DNA from: Antedon mediterranea
Lineage: Eukaryota > Echinodermata > Crinoidea > Comatulida > Antedonidae
Assembly: GCF_964355755.1 (NCBI RefSeq)
Contig: NC_092676.1
Coordinates: forward strand, 14,552,288 to 14,616,287
Direction of reading: 5' to 3'
Length of the DNA: 64,000 bases
The notes under the pieces were generated by a model. It made no database searches, was not told the origin of the DNA, and was given only the letters and a program-made list of their open reading frames with translations. Numbering within the stretch: the first letter of the stretch is position 1; each line of letters opens with the position of its first letter. Shown here piece after piece: positions 25,401 through 40,400 of this stretch. Made by a program: the position numbers and the translations under genes.

Positions 25401-28400
25401 GAAGCATTTTTTTTGTGTTTAATTTTTTGACATGTTTCATGCACAACAAACTGCACATGTAAATTCGGTTTACAATGAACCTTGATATTCAACCTCATGA
25501 GCGCTTTAAGCGCTTCGGGTGAATCGGTTAAGCATAATAAATTTTGTAAATCACGGATAGCTCAGTGAGTAAATTGCTATGGCCCTTGGTAACAATTCTT
25601 AGTACATTCGAGTTCGAATCCGCGAAATGTGTAAATAATAATATTAAGTATCACCGCTCCTTAGTCGGGCGCTTGTACAGTTACAGAAAACCGGATTTCC
25701 AACTACTCTCCTGTACAATTGAAATTTTGAGTTTTTAAAGAAAAATAATTTTCACCAGTTTTGCAAATATATTTTTTGCCAATTGACAATTCCAATCGCC
25801 ATTTGCGAAAACACAAATGGCTAGAGTGAGCATAAAACACAATTTTGTTTGGTTGCCTTCTGGTTCTCAGCCTATTGTTTCTGATTGCAACATCCATTAC
25901 CTTATTCATCTACATCCTCTCACCCCCACCCCTAACCCCCATGAATATGAAAACATTAAACAAATGAGTTTCAAAAACTAAAATGCTTTCGCCTTTCAAT
26001 TCAATTCAATTTCTTTATTGCTGCAAATGCCATCAAGGGCTAATATCCGCTTAAACATACTACATCATACAAACATAGTTATACATATTTACATTTAAAA
26101 TTTAAACACATAAAAATGGTTATTATTATTTTTAATTATTGTAATTATTGTTATTATGATTACCGTTGATCTTGACAAAGTGGATTGTTTTTTGCAACTG
26201 GTTGAGAAGCACATACATGGTTATAATAATTTATCTTAAAAAATAAAATCAGTTATGCTTAAATATTTCCTTTAGATTCTCAAGGAATAAATATGGAGAT
26301 AATCCAATCACAGCAACACGATGATAAACAGTTAAGCAAATTGAATGAAGACTTATGCTTGCCGTGTAAAGTATGTGGTGACAAATCCTCTGGTTTTCAT
26401 TATGGTGTTATGGCATGTGAAGGTTGCAAGGTAAGCACAACTCACTACTACTAGGCAACTTTTTACAATAACTTCCCAAATTTATTTAAAACTTAAATTA
26501 TAAACTTGCCATTGCCAATAAGGGAGGGACAGTAGATCAACAATTCGGCCTTATATGTCGTCTTATTCCAGTACTTTAAAACTGAACATGATGAAAATTC
26601 TACAAAGAAGATGGCCTTACAGTAGATACAGTACATTCCTTTTAGCGTGATCCCTCATCCATGATGTCATTTATACGCCATTTTGTGAATTTTCATTTTA
26701 TGAGGTCATCACGCCTAAATATTTGAATAACAATCAAATAAAAGGACACTATTCTTTCTTAGATGAAACAGAAATGTTTGGAGCCCGATACAATTATGCC
26801 CCGCCCCTAAACGATTTGATTCATTAGGATTTACATTACTGGTAGAACCAAAACGGTACCATCCATAATAACACTTGACTACGACCCATGTGGACATAGT
26901 GCACGTTCACTCAAATCCAGAAGTCCATACCGTCCTGTTGGTGACTGCTTACAAACAATATAAAAAATATATTTTATTTCCTACAGGGCTTCTTCCGGCG
27001 TAGTATACAAAAAAAGATTGAGTACAAATGTCATTTTGCTGGTAACTGTCCAATAGAAAGAATCAACAGAAACCGATGCCAACACTGTAGATTTAAAAAA
27101 TGCCTAGCAGTTGGCATGTCAAAAGATTGTAAGTCTTTTTAAATTGTTAAATTTTAATCTTTTCTCTGTTATTTTTGTAACCTGTTTTCCTGTCGTAGTT
27201 AGTCGACGCTATCGTCGTTGATCGTTAACAGTTTGAAAACGATCAAGTTGAAATGATAATGATAGCGAGTACCTTTTCCTGTAAATCTTTAACATTTCAA
27301 TGTTTACGTAGAAGATCGCTGATTATTGTTAAAGATGGTATCGAATAATGTCAACAGTAAAACATGCTTAAGCTATCCTATTCTGTATTTTTTTTGATAA
27401 CTGACAACCAAAATACATGATACATTGAATGATTGTTAAATCTTTTTAATTTACTCTCCCTCATAATTCCATCTATCCATAATCAGGATCTTTTTTTTCC
27501 CCTATCTTATTCTTGTTTCTTTCTACAAATTTTGTTTGCAGTGTATCTCTAACTCTTGTCAACATAATATTGTAACTGTTTCAGAAGATTGACCTCTAAC
27601 TGTAGATATGCAAGAGACTTTGTTATACGTGACCCGATCTGGCAAAGCCCTCTCTTTGTCGGCATTTCAAAATTTATGTAATCCGCCAAAATACGTCCAA
27701 ATCGACTACCCTGGCAGATTACATGTTTTTGTATTTTCAAAAAATTTCACTATTTAAGAATATGTCTAACTGATTTAATCTCCCGAAGTGAGTTTTACGA
27801 CATTTTGATCGCCAGTTCGCAGCATAATATTGAAAAGTCACATCAAAATAAAGCTCATCCAAATATGGAAGTTTTAAGGTGGAGTTTAAAGAAAGAACCA
27901 ATAAAAACTTTGATTAATTCTATGACACCATTTCAGAAAATTCTGTTCTTTGAAGTTTCTGGAACAGCAAACTGCGTGTGTTGCTATGGCGCATCATCGC
28001 AATAACAAATGTTATTGGTCAACGCGCTAGATGTCTTACGCTCTACGCACGGAAATCAAAATTTGTTTACATTTTTATGAGGTTATTTTCATTTTACACA
28101 CAGGACCATCGTTGGAATAAAAACAATTTTAATATTCACTAAATGTAAAGTGTTCTGGAATAGCTGTAGTGTTTGTTTATCCTGTAGTAAAATAGACAAG
28201 TCAAAAACACCTTACACAAACATTGCAAATTGTATTATCTATTTTTATATGGATGTAGATAGTTTTATTAGGAAGCAACGTGCCCAAGTGTTTTTACTCC
28301 GTTAATAAACTGTTAAATGCTTTAATAATATGCAAAACGTTAATGAGTTGGGCGGTCTGTGTTCAGCAGAGCGTATCATGGTTAATACAATGAAATTGAT

Positions 28401-31400
28401 TTACTATCTAACGCGTACAACGGAAGAACAACGTCCATTAAACTCTAACCTAATGATCGTTGTAGCAAGCTTTTATATTCGTTAAACGCTCATCGGACCC
28501 TTGTACTGACAATATCATGCCACACATTACAGAGTTCAATTCAATAATATCTAATAATATTGAAGATTGACGGCAATTGCTGTAGAAAGGGCCTTGAACT
28601 GCACATGTGGTAAACCGTCATTTCGACGGCAAAAAATTGCTGTTAAAACAACCTTAGGCCTACCCAACATTAAATTATCAGCACCTAAAATTCCACAATT
28701 TTTGTTGAACTTATAGAACATTCCTACAATATACTAATTTTTTGTTTAGCAATGCTTGACGTAAACTCCTTTTTTATTTCGTACCCCGTAGACTTAATTG
28801 ACAGAAAAAAAATGTCCACATTGTAAACACGGATAAAACTCCGACTATTGTATCGGTAGTATCAGCATCGATAGCCTGTTCCTTTATGGACGATGGCATG
28901 GACCAAACAATATAGAAACCGGTCGCCGTCTATCTAGCGCTAAAATATTTACGGTAGCTGCCTCGCGAGTAGTGTTTCCAAAAACAGAGGAGGAAATTTT
29001 GGGCGATATGACGTCACGTTACACGCACCACAGTGTTTTTGGCCGGCCTCCGTGATGCTGCTGCAAGGGTGTCATGTTTATTACAAAATACTAAAAAACT
29101 GTGTAGATTTAACAATTATTTTATTAGGTAAATAAATCATTACTCTAAACTATCGCTGGCCTCAAGTGTGTCCAAAAACAGTGGATGAAACTTTGGGCGA
29201 TATGACGTCAACTTATTAGCAAGCACATGGTTTTTTATCACCGCGATGCGATGTACACATGCACCACAGTGTTTTTGGCCAACCTCCGTGATGCTGCTGC
29301 AAGGGTGTCATGTTTATTACAAAATACTAAAAAAACTGTGTACATTAACAATTATTGTATCTATTTAAATGGTGTAATAGGCAAAACACTTAATATATAA
29401 AAACAATGTGCAATTGCCATCTTGCAGCACGGTGGAGTCGCTAAAAAGGGAATTTCCCTACTTGCCCTCAACCAAGCGCGAATTTACTATATAGTTCTTC
29501 ATAGTGTATCCAGTGCGGTGTTCCGTTAAACGCCGAGTTAATGGACGATAGTATTGAATGACAGTATATAGAGTATAGCATCAATCGAATACCCATCATT
29601 CCCGGAGTTTACTAAGTTTTTGTGTCCGTTAAACGCCGAGCTAACGGAGGATAGTATTGAATGAGGGTATATAGAGTATAGCATCATTCCACAGGTTACA
29701 GAGTTTTTGTGTCTGTTAAACGCCGAGCTAACGGACGATAGTATTGAATGACAGCATATAGAGTATAGCATCATTCCACAGGTTACTGAGTTTTTGTGTC
29801 CGTTAAACGCCGCGCTAACGGAGGATAGTATTGAATGACAGCATAGAGTATAGCATCATTCCACAGTTTACTGAGTTTTTGTGTCCGTTAAACGCCGAGC
29901 TAACGGACGATAGTATTGAATGACAGTATATAGAGTATATGGTTATTCCACAGTTTACTGAGTTTTTGTGTCCGTTAAACGCCGAGCTAACGAACGATAG
30001 TATTGAATGACAGTATATAGAGTATAGCATCATTCCACAGTATACTCTACTGAGTTTTTGTGTTCGTTAAACGCCGAGCTAACAGACGATAGTATTAAAT
30101 TACAGTATATAGAGTATAGAATCATTCCACAATCTACTGAGTTTTTGTGTCCGTTAAAGATGTATTGTCCCTTAAAAAATGAAGGTCAAAATATTCTAAA
30201 TTTAAATTGGCCATATCAAAGTAATAAAGTCGAAAATTCGAGCCAAAAACAACAAGTTTACGTAAGTAACCGTTAAATTAATTTGATTACATTTCATCTA
30301 GAAAATCGTCGCGAGCGAAAGTAAACAAAGATTTCAAATCACGAGTATGCATTATGCATGATGCAAATTAGGATTGTTTACAACTCGTCACGGTTGAGAA
30401 GGTTTTTTCACACAGATCAAGAAGTTTTATGATTATGTATATAGAGTAGACAAACAAGTGCGTTGCACTATGAGATATGTTTTGATCGAAAACTTTGACT
30501 TGTCAAAGTTATTTTTTTAACAAAAAAACGTCTGTATTTCAGTTAAATGATTTTTTTTTCAAGGTCAAAGTATCGCTCAAAGTTTCGACTAATACAAGAG
30601 TATGCAAAAACATGCAATTCCTTAACCCCCCCCCCCCCCCTTCCTTTACAAAAATACCTTGGTTTTCAAAATTAGACCTGTATTTCCAGAGATATAGCTA
30701 TTTGAAAATTGTTCCAGAATTGGGACCGTGGTCCAGATTTAATGGAGTGGTCCTTGACCACATATCTATCTGTATTTTCATTTTGGTACCGTAAAAATAA
30801 CTTTTTGAGTAATTCTGCTGACAGACAAACAGACACAGGCAATGAATTACATATACCTCTTTGGCAGAGGTAAATAAAATAGTATGTTAAATTTGATTTT
30901 TGATTCCATTTCTTTCCGTATCCAACTTTATTTTGAACAGGATTTATAAATATTATATGCATTTTTGGTAGGTGAGTGGATTCAGTTCTGTAATGTAATG
31001 TAAATATTTATTTTCCCAATGTGTGTTGTATTTTTTAAAATTTAAACAGACTTTGCATTTGTTTCACGTAATCCATCTTAAGCTTTTATAAATACTAAAT
31101 AATAATATGGATTTATATAGAACACCTACCACTCCAGAGTGCTTAAGGCGCGTACATTCTATCATGTCTGTATTGTGTGTGGAGTGCCTTGTATTCACTT
31201 TGTGGGCATGTATTAGGACACTGTTTAGCTACAATAATTGATACAATTTTAAAAATACAATTACTTATTTTCTGATCTTTTCACATTCAGATCACCTATA
31301 ATTCATGAGATTGATGAATAAAATTCTAGTTTTTAAAATAATTGATAATACAGTAGAACCTTCGTTTTACGTACCCTGATTTTACGTTCCCTGGATTTTA

Positions 31401-34400
31401 CGTACGCCTAAAATAACCGATGACGTCATCATTTTCTTACATTGAGGGCGCAATTTAACAACAACAAATCATAATAAAAATGGCTGTGTGACGAATTCTG
31501 CTGTGTGAGACAAGCTACACACGTGCATTCCCCTACAGCAGCGACTGTTTTTATTGATAGAAAATACAAGAACATGGATATTTTAATTTACACTTTATTT
31601 AAACATCGCACAGCCTGTATATACTGTACTTTTTTAGTTAGGCCTCACATCTTGCTAGGCCTGCTAGTGACCACCTGCATGCTGTACAGTAAAGTAGCCA
31701 AACACGGTAGCCTTACAGTAGCTAGGATCTCTACATATTTGGGGTCAATTTAAGGTCAACCTTGATTTTACGAATCCTGTGTTTTACGTACGCCTTTCAG
31801 TCCCGTACCGTACGTAAAATGAAGGTTCCACTGTATTGTTATTATTTTTTTACCACTGTAATCCATATGTTTTTAGCCCCATAATGAAAGAAATATCAGT
31901 TTGTCTGTACGCTTTTAATAATAAATATAAATTTTGTTTAGCTGTACGAATTGGGCGTTACTCAAAACAAATCAAGCAACACCACAAAGATGAGATAACA
32001 CGTTTACGATCACGACCTGAAACACAAGAGGAGAAAGAGGCTCGCGAACAACGTGAAATTGAATTGTTTACGCTTAGCCAGAAAGTACTTCAGGCTCATG
32101 AAGTTACTTGTCTATACACTCACAAGCACACGGATAGACTGTTGCAAGCAAAACAAGAGTACCTTGTAAGTTCCTTTTTAATAGCATATGTTATGAAAAT
32201 AATTATAAGCATTTCTTTTCAAAAAATTAAAGGTCATAAACCATAATTTAATTAAGAGTTTTTGAATTCATTATTTTCATGTGCACTATTGTTAAGTAAA
32301 CCAAATCAAATCGGGATTGCAACAATTCCGAATTTTATTTACTTTACACATCACTAAAATTGTATCTTGACCAAATAATAATTTTAAAAATCAATATTAT
32401 TAAATGCAAAGCCATATTTATATTAGTGTTAAAAAGCAATAATTATTTTTAATGCATGTTTAATTAAATGCCATTTTTTTGTACGATTGTGCATTATGAT
32501 ATCTCTCTCTCTTTCTCGAAGTGCCATATCATGAAACTTTGGCGATCATGTTGTGCCACAATTCTCTGTCTATTGCCATATTCAGCAACTCCACTTCTTT
32601 GGTATTCTCGCCTCTATTCCGAATCCATTCAGCTATGCTGGCCAACCAAGTGACTCTTTTCCTCCCCCTGCTCCTTCTTCCTTCTATTTTCCCCGTTAAT
32701 GCCAAGTTCTCCAGACCTCCCTTCCTCAACACATGTCCCATGAATCTCATCTGTCTAATCCTAATATCCTTCAGTAGTTTCCTGCATACTCCAGCTCTTA
32801 TCAATACATCTTCATTACTAACTCTATCTGTCCATGGAATTCTCATCATTCTCCTTAGAAACCACATCTCACAGCTTTCCAATCTTTTTCTGAGGTCAGT
32901 TGTGATTGATATGATATAAATACTTTATTTTAAATAATTTCTTCCTCAGAGCAAATTTTCTGACAAATCTAAGATGTCCTTACCAAAAATAGATGGATGC
33001 GTTTTGTCATTAGAAGAAAAATCTTCTGAAAAGAAAACTATTTGGAAACTATTTTGTGAAGCTATTACTCCCTGTGTACAAAGAATTATAGAATTTGCAA
33101 AATGTTTACCTGGATTTCAGTCTTTATTACAGGTAATTTCACATTTGCTTACTTCTTACTTTAAACCTTACTAAAATGATTGATTTATCAACTGTTTTAA
33201 CTTTCATTAATTTAATTAATCATTTCGTTTGGTACTTATGAAATGTCTGTGAGCATTGTGCTAATTATTCTTGATGCTTGATGCCATTCCAAACCACAGA
33301 GATGCATTTTCTATTGTTTCCTGAAAAAATGCTGTTTGATTTTGTTCACGAGTCGACCGTCTGGACGTGTTTATTCCGTTTCGTTTAATTAAATCAGACT
33401 GTAAATAGGCCATTTTGTAGTTTTAATTAAAGTTATTCACTTGCAAAGAAACAACAAAAGAAAAATGTTTTCACTTATAAAAAGACAAAATAAACAGTGA
33501 AATCCAACCAAAACCATTGGCTGGCAGCAGCCAATTGGGGTATTGCTAAACACCGCAAACCCCCGCAAACCTCTAAAAAAACATAGCAAACCCCATCGAA
33601 CCAACATAAAAGTGATTGAATCATGTAGTGTACAACCCACTGAGTATATCCATGTAAAAACAATATTACATTTTTACTGTTAACTAATTATTTTTGGGGT
33701 AAAACATCATTTTTTGGTCAAAAATAATTGCTAAACCCTGCAAACCTCCAAAACAATATAGCAAACCCCACCGAACCAACATAAAAGTGATTGAATCATG
33801 TAGTGTACAACCCACTGGGTATATCCATGTAAAAAAAATATTAAATTTCTACTGTTAACCACTTATTTTTTGGGTAAAACATCATTTTTTGGTCAAAAAT
33901 GATTGCTAAACCCCGCAAACCTCCAAAAAAATATAGCAAACCCCACCGAACCAACATAAAAGTGATTGAATCATGTAGTGTACAACCCACTGGGTATATC
34001 CATGTAAAAAAATATTAAATTTCTACTGTTAACTACTTATTTTTGGGGTAAAACATCATTTTTTGGTCAAAAATGATTGCTTATTTTTAACCAAAAAATG
34101 ATGTTTTATCCCCAAAAAAGTAGTTAACAGTAGAAATTTAATAATTTATATACCCAGTGGGTCGTACACTACATTATTCAATCACTTTTATATTGGTTAG
34201 GTGGGGTTTGCTATGGCTTTTTGGAGGTTTGCGGGGTTTAGCAATCATTTTTGACCAAAAAATGATGTTTTACCCCAAAAATAACTTGTTAACAGTAGAA
34301 ATTTAATTTTTTTTTACATTGATATACCCAGTGGGTTGTACACTACATGATTCAATCACTTTTATGTTGGTTCGGTGGGGTTTGCTATGTTTTTTTGGAG

Positions 34401-37400
34401 GTTTGCGGTGTTTAGCAATACCCGCCAATTGACTATTCTTTGCTTTAAATCAAATTTGTGGTCGAAGTGAATAACAATTATGCGACATTAAAATGGCATT
34501 TCAACAAAAAATGATACCAAATTATTCTTTCAGGGGGACAATATCTTTAACAATTACAATTTTTATTCATAGGATGACCAAATGACATTATTAAAACAGA
34601 GCTTTTTTGAAATCTGGCTAATTTACATTTCACGTATGATCAGCGATTCAGATGACACTATTGGTATTAGAGAAAATGTTGTATTTACACATGAACAGTT
34701 GGATAAGATGGGAATGGCTGACCTTTGGCGACGTGTCTTCGAGTTCAGTACTTCTTTCAAATTATTGAATTTAAGCGACATGGAAATAGCCTTGTTTTCT
34801 GCAGTTGTTATAATGAGTGGTGGTATGTTCATTTAATTTATTTTTAATTAAATTTTTTGTTTTTTTTATTGTGTTACATTTTTATACAGTAGCTATAAAT
34901 GTATGGAAACATATGCAGTTTTTAATTGTATTTTCTTAAAGTCCTCAAAATGCAGGATATTACAATTTGTATTATGATTTCTCATTTGAAACGCTTTTTT
35001 CACTTTACCTCAATTACCATTACAGTCCCACAGAACTTTCTTGAGAATATCAACAAAATGTCAGTTGTTTGTTTTTTCCATGTTTCCATATACCAGTTTA
35101 CTCTCTTAACCCATTAACCCATTGACCCCTAAGTTTATTTTGCTTTCCCAGGACCTAAAAAGCATGTCACATAATTAACCATAACTTTTTTTCGAGAGAC
35201 AGAAATTAAAAAAATTTAAAGTTAAAATAATGCCAAGGACATTTTCTTTTCAAATATATGTTATCATGTACGTTTAGGCCTAGATTCATTCTACATGCCT
35301 GTCGCGTTTCGGACAGCGTGCTTCGAAAAACGGTTATATGTTCAAATTTATTTTCAAACTCACTTCAACTATTGTTTTTGTATATTTAGAAGCATATTTA
35401 AAAAAAAAAGTTGTGAGTATTTTGTATAATTTCTACAAAAAGAAAATCGAGATATTCGCGATTTTGTGCAAGACATCACAATATGTATGAAAATATTGCC
35501 TGGTGAGATCAACAAACAAAGTAAACGTTACTTACACAGTATTGATAGGCCTATAAAAACAAGTTATCACTATATTATACAGATATTGACTGCTTAGAGG
35601 TTAAATATTATGTTCGAGGAAATATATAATTCCCGAGAACTTAATACCATTCTTGAGGGGATGTCTAATCTTATATTTTACCGATATCTGTTATATTACA
35701 TAGACAGTCGTTCGTAACCAGATTAGTTACTTTCAAATACAGTCGACTCCGCTGTGGTAGTATGCAATATCGATCTAGCGCCACCTAGCGGGGATCGAGA
35801 GAGGGTTTTAACATGGACGCGAGTCACGATAGTTGATATGTTGAATAAATGTTATTTGGATTGTGTTTAACGGTAGTCCTATGTACGTCTGTTTGAGTAC
35901 AGTGTAGCGACAACAAACGAAACATAATATGGTGTCAGAAGTGTGTCTGAATCGACTCATCCAACGCTCAGAAAGGTCAGTAACGATCGATTTCCGAGAT
36001 ACCTACCCCAGCGGCGGTAGCCTAGCCTAGCGAGAATAGCGAGAGCGGTTGAACGCTCACACAACGACGCACGACAGCGGACGATTGTAAACAAGTTGCA
36101 TAGCAACCACAACGCAGTAAACCGCACAGCCTAGCCTAGGAATTAAAGAGATTTGAACTCCGTAAGTTATTCAGTAATTATAAGAATAATTATGGCAACG
36201 TTCATAAAGCCACCTGAAACATTAATTGTAGATGGCAGTAATCCATCACACGCATGGAACAAGTGGAAAAGGAAATTTGAGATTTACCTCAAAGCAACAG
36301 GGAACTCAAAGAAAGAAACCGAAATCAAAGTAGGTCTGTTGCTAAACTGTATAGGCGATAACAGTATTGACATCTACACAAATTTTAAATTCAAGCCTGC
36401 AATGCAAAATCCAGAAAATGAAGAAGAAATCCCAGCTGAGGATCCGAACGACTACACAGTCATAATGAACAAATTTGACGAACACTTTTCTCGGCGCGAC
36501 CCACAACTAATGTTACGGCAACGGTTCTGGCATCACTTACAGCGAGAACCAGGCCAGTCATTTGATTCATGGGTCACGACGGTGAAAGAAAGGGCGGCAG
36601 AGTGTAAATTCCCAAAGGAATTTCAAGAAGAAGCAGTTAGAGACAAATTAACATTTTCGTGTACTAACGACAGCTACAAGCTGAAATTATACGACGAGGG
36701 TGCAAAGTTATCCTTGACTAAAACTACTAGAATCCTTGCACTGAAAGAGGCAACTAGTCAAGAACTCCAGAAGTCTAAAACCGCAACCATTGACCAAGTC
36801 CGACCTAAAACAAAGCCGAGACCAGCAACGCAGGGGCAAACCAAGAAACAATACTCACACAACAAGGCAGCCCGCCCACAAACGAATGAGGGGAAATGTC
36901 AGAAATGTGGATATTGTGGAAAGTCTCACCCATATGGAAAACAGAACTGTCCAGCAAAATCAGCAACTTGTAATGCATGCGGAAAAACTGGTCACTATAA
37001 GGTAGTGTGTAGATCAACTGCAAGCCGATCAAGCAGAGTCAACCAAGTCGATGACGAACACCCTTTCCTGATAAGTGGTGTTAGTGTCCAACAAGTTAAC
37101 AGGTCACAGTTGAAAGACGCACACAAACAACCTGGATGGCACATCAAACTCAGAGCAGCCGATCAAGAACTGTCATGGTGTATTGATACCGGTGCACAAG
37201 TTTCAGTGATGCCAAATATAGTGTATCAAAACCGATTCGGAGAAATGTTCCCAACCGACAAGACGCTAGTGGGTACAGGCGATACACCACTGAAAACACG
37301 AGGATTTGTGGACATGAAGCTGAAACAACAACATGGAAACAACTCGGAGATAGAAGAAAGAGTATATATAGTCGAGAACGCAACAACACTACTGCTAGGA

Positions 37401-40400
37401 GTTCCAGCAATTCGCAACCTTGGACTGATCCATGAGATACCAGGAACCTATAGTGTGAAAGCAGTTGACGTCAATTCTCCAATTACAAAGGAGAAAATAA
37501 AGGAAGAATACCCAGGACTATTCAGAGGCCTTGGTAAATTAGACGGTGAATACACCATCAAACTGAAAGAAGATACCAAACCATTTTGCCTTACAACACC
37601 AAGAAGAATTGCCCTACCACTGCTTGAAAAGACAAAGGCAGAGTTAGAGAGGATGGTGCAACTTGAAGTTATCGAACCAATCGATGAACCAACCGACTGG
37701 TGCGCACCTATAGTTGTGGTGCCGAAGCAAAATGGAGATGTACGAATTTGTGTTGACTTAACGAAGCTGAATCAGTCAGTACGAAGAGAACTATATCATA
37801 TGCCAAAGGTAGAAGAGACACTTGGTAAGGTGGCGAATGGAACAGTGTTCTCAAAACTCGATGCAAACTCAGGGTTTCACCAGGTGAAGCTGAGCCTAGA
37901 AAGCACAAAATTAACTACCTTCATTACACCTTTTGGGAGGTATGTGTTTAAACGTCTTCCTTATGGGATATCGTCAGCACCGGAGTACTTCCAAAAGCAG
38001 ATGGACCGAGAGCTGAGAGGTCTAGAAGGTGTTGTATGTCATATGGACGACATTCTGATCACTGGCAGCAATCAGACAGAGCACGACAATAGGCTCAATG
38101 CAGTACTGAAGAGATTAGACAAAAGTGGTCTAACTCTAAATAGTGCGAAATGCAAATTCTCTCAGACGAAACTGGATTACTTGGGCCAGATAATCGATGG
38201 TGAAGGATTGAGAAAAGACCCAAAGAAAATCGAAGCAATTATGAAAATGCAACCACCCACCAATGTCACAGAACTCAGACAGTTCCTAGGAATGGTAAAC
38301 CAACAGATGAAATTCGTTCCTAACCTGGCAGAGACCACCAAACCATTACGGGATCTCATGAAGAAGGAAAATGAATGGGTTTGGGACCAAGCTCAACAAG
38401 AAACATTCGTCAAGATACAGAATGAACTAAGCTCAGACAGAGTACTGAAACTCTACAGCACCACAAAAGAAACCGTTATATCAGCCGATGCGAGCAGTTT
38501 TGGACTAGGTGCTGTGCTTCTACAGAAACAAGAAAATGGCGAGCTGAGACCAGTAGCCTATGCAAGTAGATCCATGACGGCAACGGAACGCAGATATGCA
38601 CAGATCGAAAAAGAAGCACTTGCCACCACATGGTCACTTGAACATTGGGCCGATCTGTTAGTGGGACTCAAGTTTAGAGTCCAAACCGACCACAAACCAC
38701 TGGTTCCACTTTTCTCTACCAAGAACATTGACGAACTCCCTATACGAGTTCAGAGATTCCGAATGCGTCTGATGAGGTTTAACTTTGATATAAACCATGT
38801 GCCCGGGAAGCTATTATACACAGCCGATGCACTGTCAAGATCGCCGAGGCACAAAGAAAGACGTGCAAACGAAGAGATCGACCGTGAAGAAAAGTTAAGG
38901 AATGAGGTAGAATGTTTCGTAAACAGCGTGATGGTGACTCTACCAGCATCAGACAAGAGACTGGAGGAGATAAGGTCAGAACTGCGAAAAGATGACACTC
39001 TAAAAATGGTGATGTACCATGTTCAAGAAGGATGGAACGAGAAATCAGAGGCATCCGGCTATCTGCACAGCTACTGGAAAGAAAGAGGTAGCCTTTCTGT
39101 ACATGAAGGCCTCCTCCTAAAGAGCAAACGTCTAGTAATCCCTCCAAAACTCAGAACAGATATTCTACGTTGTCTACATGACAGTCACCAAGGAATTACA
39201 AAGATGAGAGCAAATGCAATGTCTTCAGTATGGTGGCCAGGGATATCAAGAGACATAGAGAAAGTTGGGAGGAACTGCGAGATGTGCGCAAGATACAGGA
39301 GAAGTCAAGCAGAACCAATGCGAGGAACAGAGTTCCCAAACCGACCATGGTCTAGAGTTGGTACCGACTTTTTCCATTACAAGGGACGTAACTATCTACT
39401 TGCTGTAGATTATTACTCAAGAGACATTGAGGTCTGCATTGTCACAAAGAATGTAGATACGAAAGAAACTGTTGCCAAATTGAAGAAAATATTCAGTCGT
39501 CAAGGCATACCAGACGTCCTGTTCTCAGACAATGGACCACAATACAGCTCTGACGAATTCAAAGCATTTGCACAGAGCTGGAGATTTGAACATGTAACAT
39601 CATCCCCTCATTTCCCACAGTCAAACGGCGAGGCGGAACGAGCAGTACAAACCATCAAATCCTTCATGAACAAGTGTGACGATGAGTATTTGGCAATGCT
39701 ACAGTACCGTAACACACCACTTCAAAATGGGTATTCACCAACACAGTTGAATATGAGTCGGAGACTAAAGACAAGAGTGCCATGTCACCCAGAAGAGCTC
39801 CGACCAAAACTACCAGACCAGACTGACCTTAGACAGAAAGAGGAGAGATATAGACGTGAAATGAAGAGAAACTTTGACAACCATCACAGAGCTGCAGATG
39901 CGGAACAACTAAGTCCGGGTGACAAAGTATATATACCGGACTTGAAACGTCACGGAACAATCACGGGATACCACAAGGCACCCAGGTCCGTGTACATCGA
40001 TACGGATGGAAAAACAGTGAGAAGAAATCGTGCAATGACACGGAAGCTCACTAACAACGATGTGATGATGCAAGAACAACCAAAGGAGAGAGATGGTGAG
40101 GTGAAGGAAAACCAAACTCCAACCAATCACGATCACTCCAGCGATGCGGGAACGCCAACTGAAGCGGACATCCGCAACAACCCGAAGCCACCGGAAGCAT
40201 CAACACCATCAAATACCAGACCACAACGGAACCGGCGAAGACCACGTTATTTGGATGAATATGTAACATCCTAATTTCATATAATGAACACTGATCTATA
40301 ATCACTCACCAAAAATAAAAACACTGAACACTGGTTGATAATGAACAATATCGGACCTTTATTGAAACACAGATGGAAATTCAATGATTGACATGATCTT

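Larger units (their letters stand above)
22490..26275 (+). other. receptor intron 1
   Basis: Holds a small hairpin element (22591-22690), a partial TIR element (23095-23490), a dispersed repeat copy (23930-24140), an unexplained ORF (24128-24367) and tRNA-like promoter sequence (about 25552-25632). 23508-23600 contains CCGTATATTTCGGTGTATAA, a word I associate with hAT-type MITEs. Confidence 0.6.
27129..31941 (+). other. receptor intron 3
   Basis: Contains a direct duplication (28966-29357), the 86 bp tandem array (29520-30160), a C15 run (30626-30640) and a pogo-like MITE (31351-31833). 27129-28960 shows nothing I can name. 31100-31200 carries TTTATATAGAACACCTACCA-type sequence that looks like a dispersed repeat. 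Confidence 0.6.

Noticed and set aside
29538-30033. Minus-strand ORFs with repeated [16 protein letters not shown]
   Set aside because: Product of the 86-bp tandem array inside a receptor intron.
36153-36191. Earlier start for the Gypsy polyprotein
   Set aside because: The frame before 36192 contains only a TTG and no [11 protein letters not shown] at 36192 is the first ATG.
36790-40305. Many 60-120 codon frames on both strands inside the Gypsy element
   Set aside because: They are shadows of the Gag-Pol frame, with no motifs of their own.
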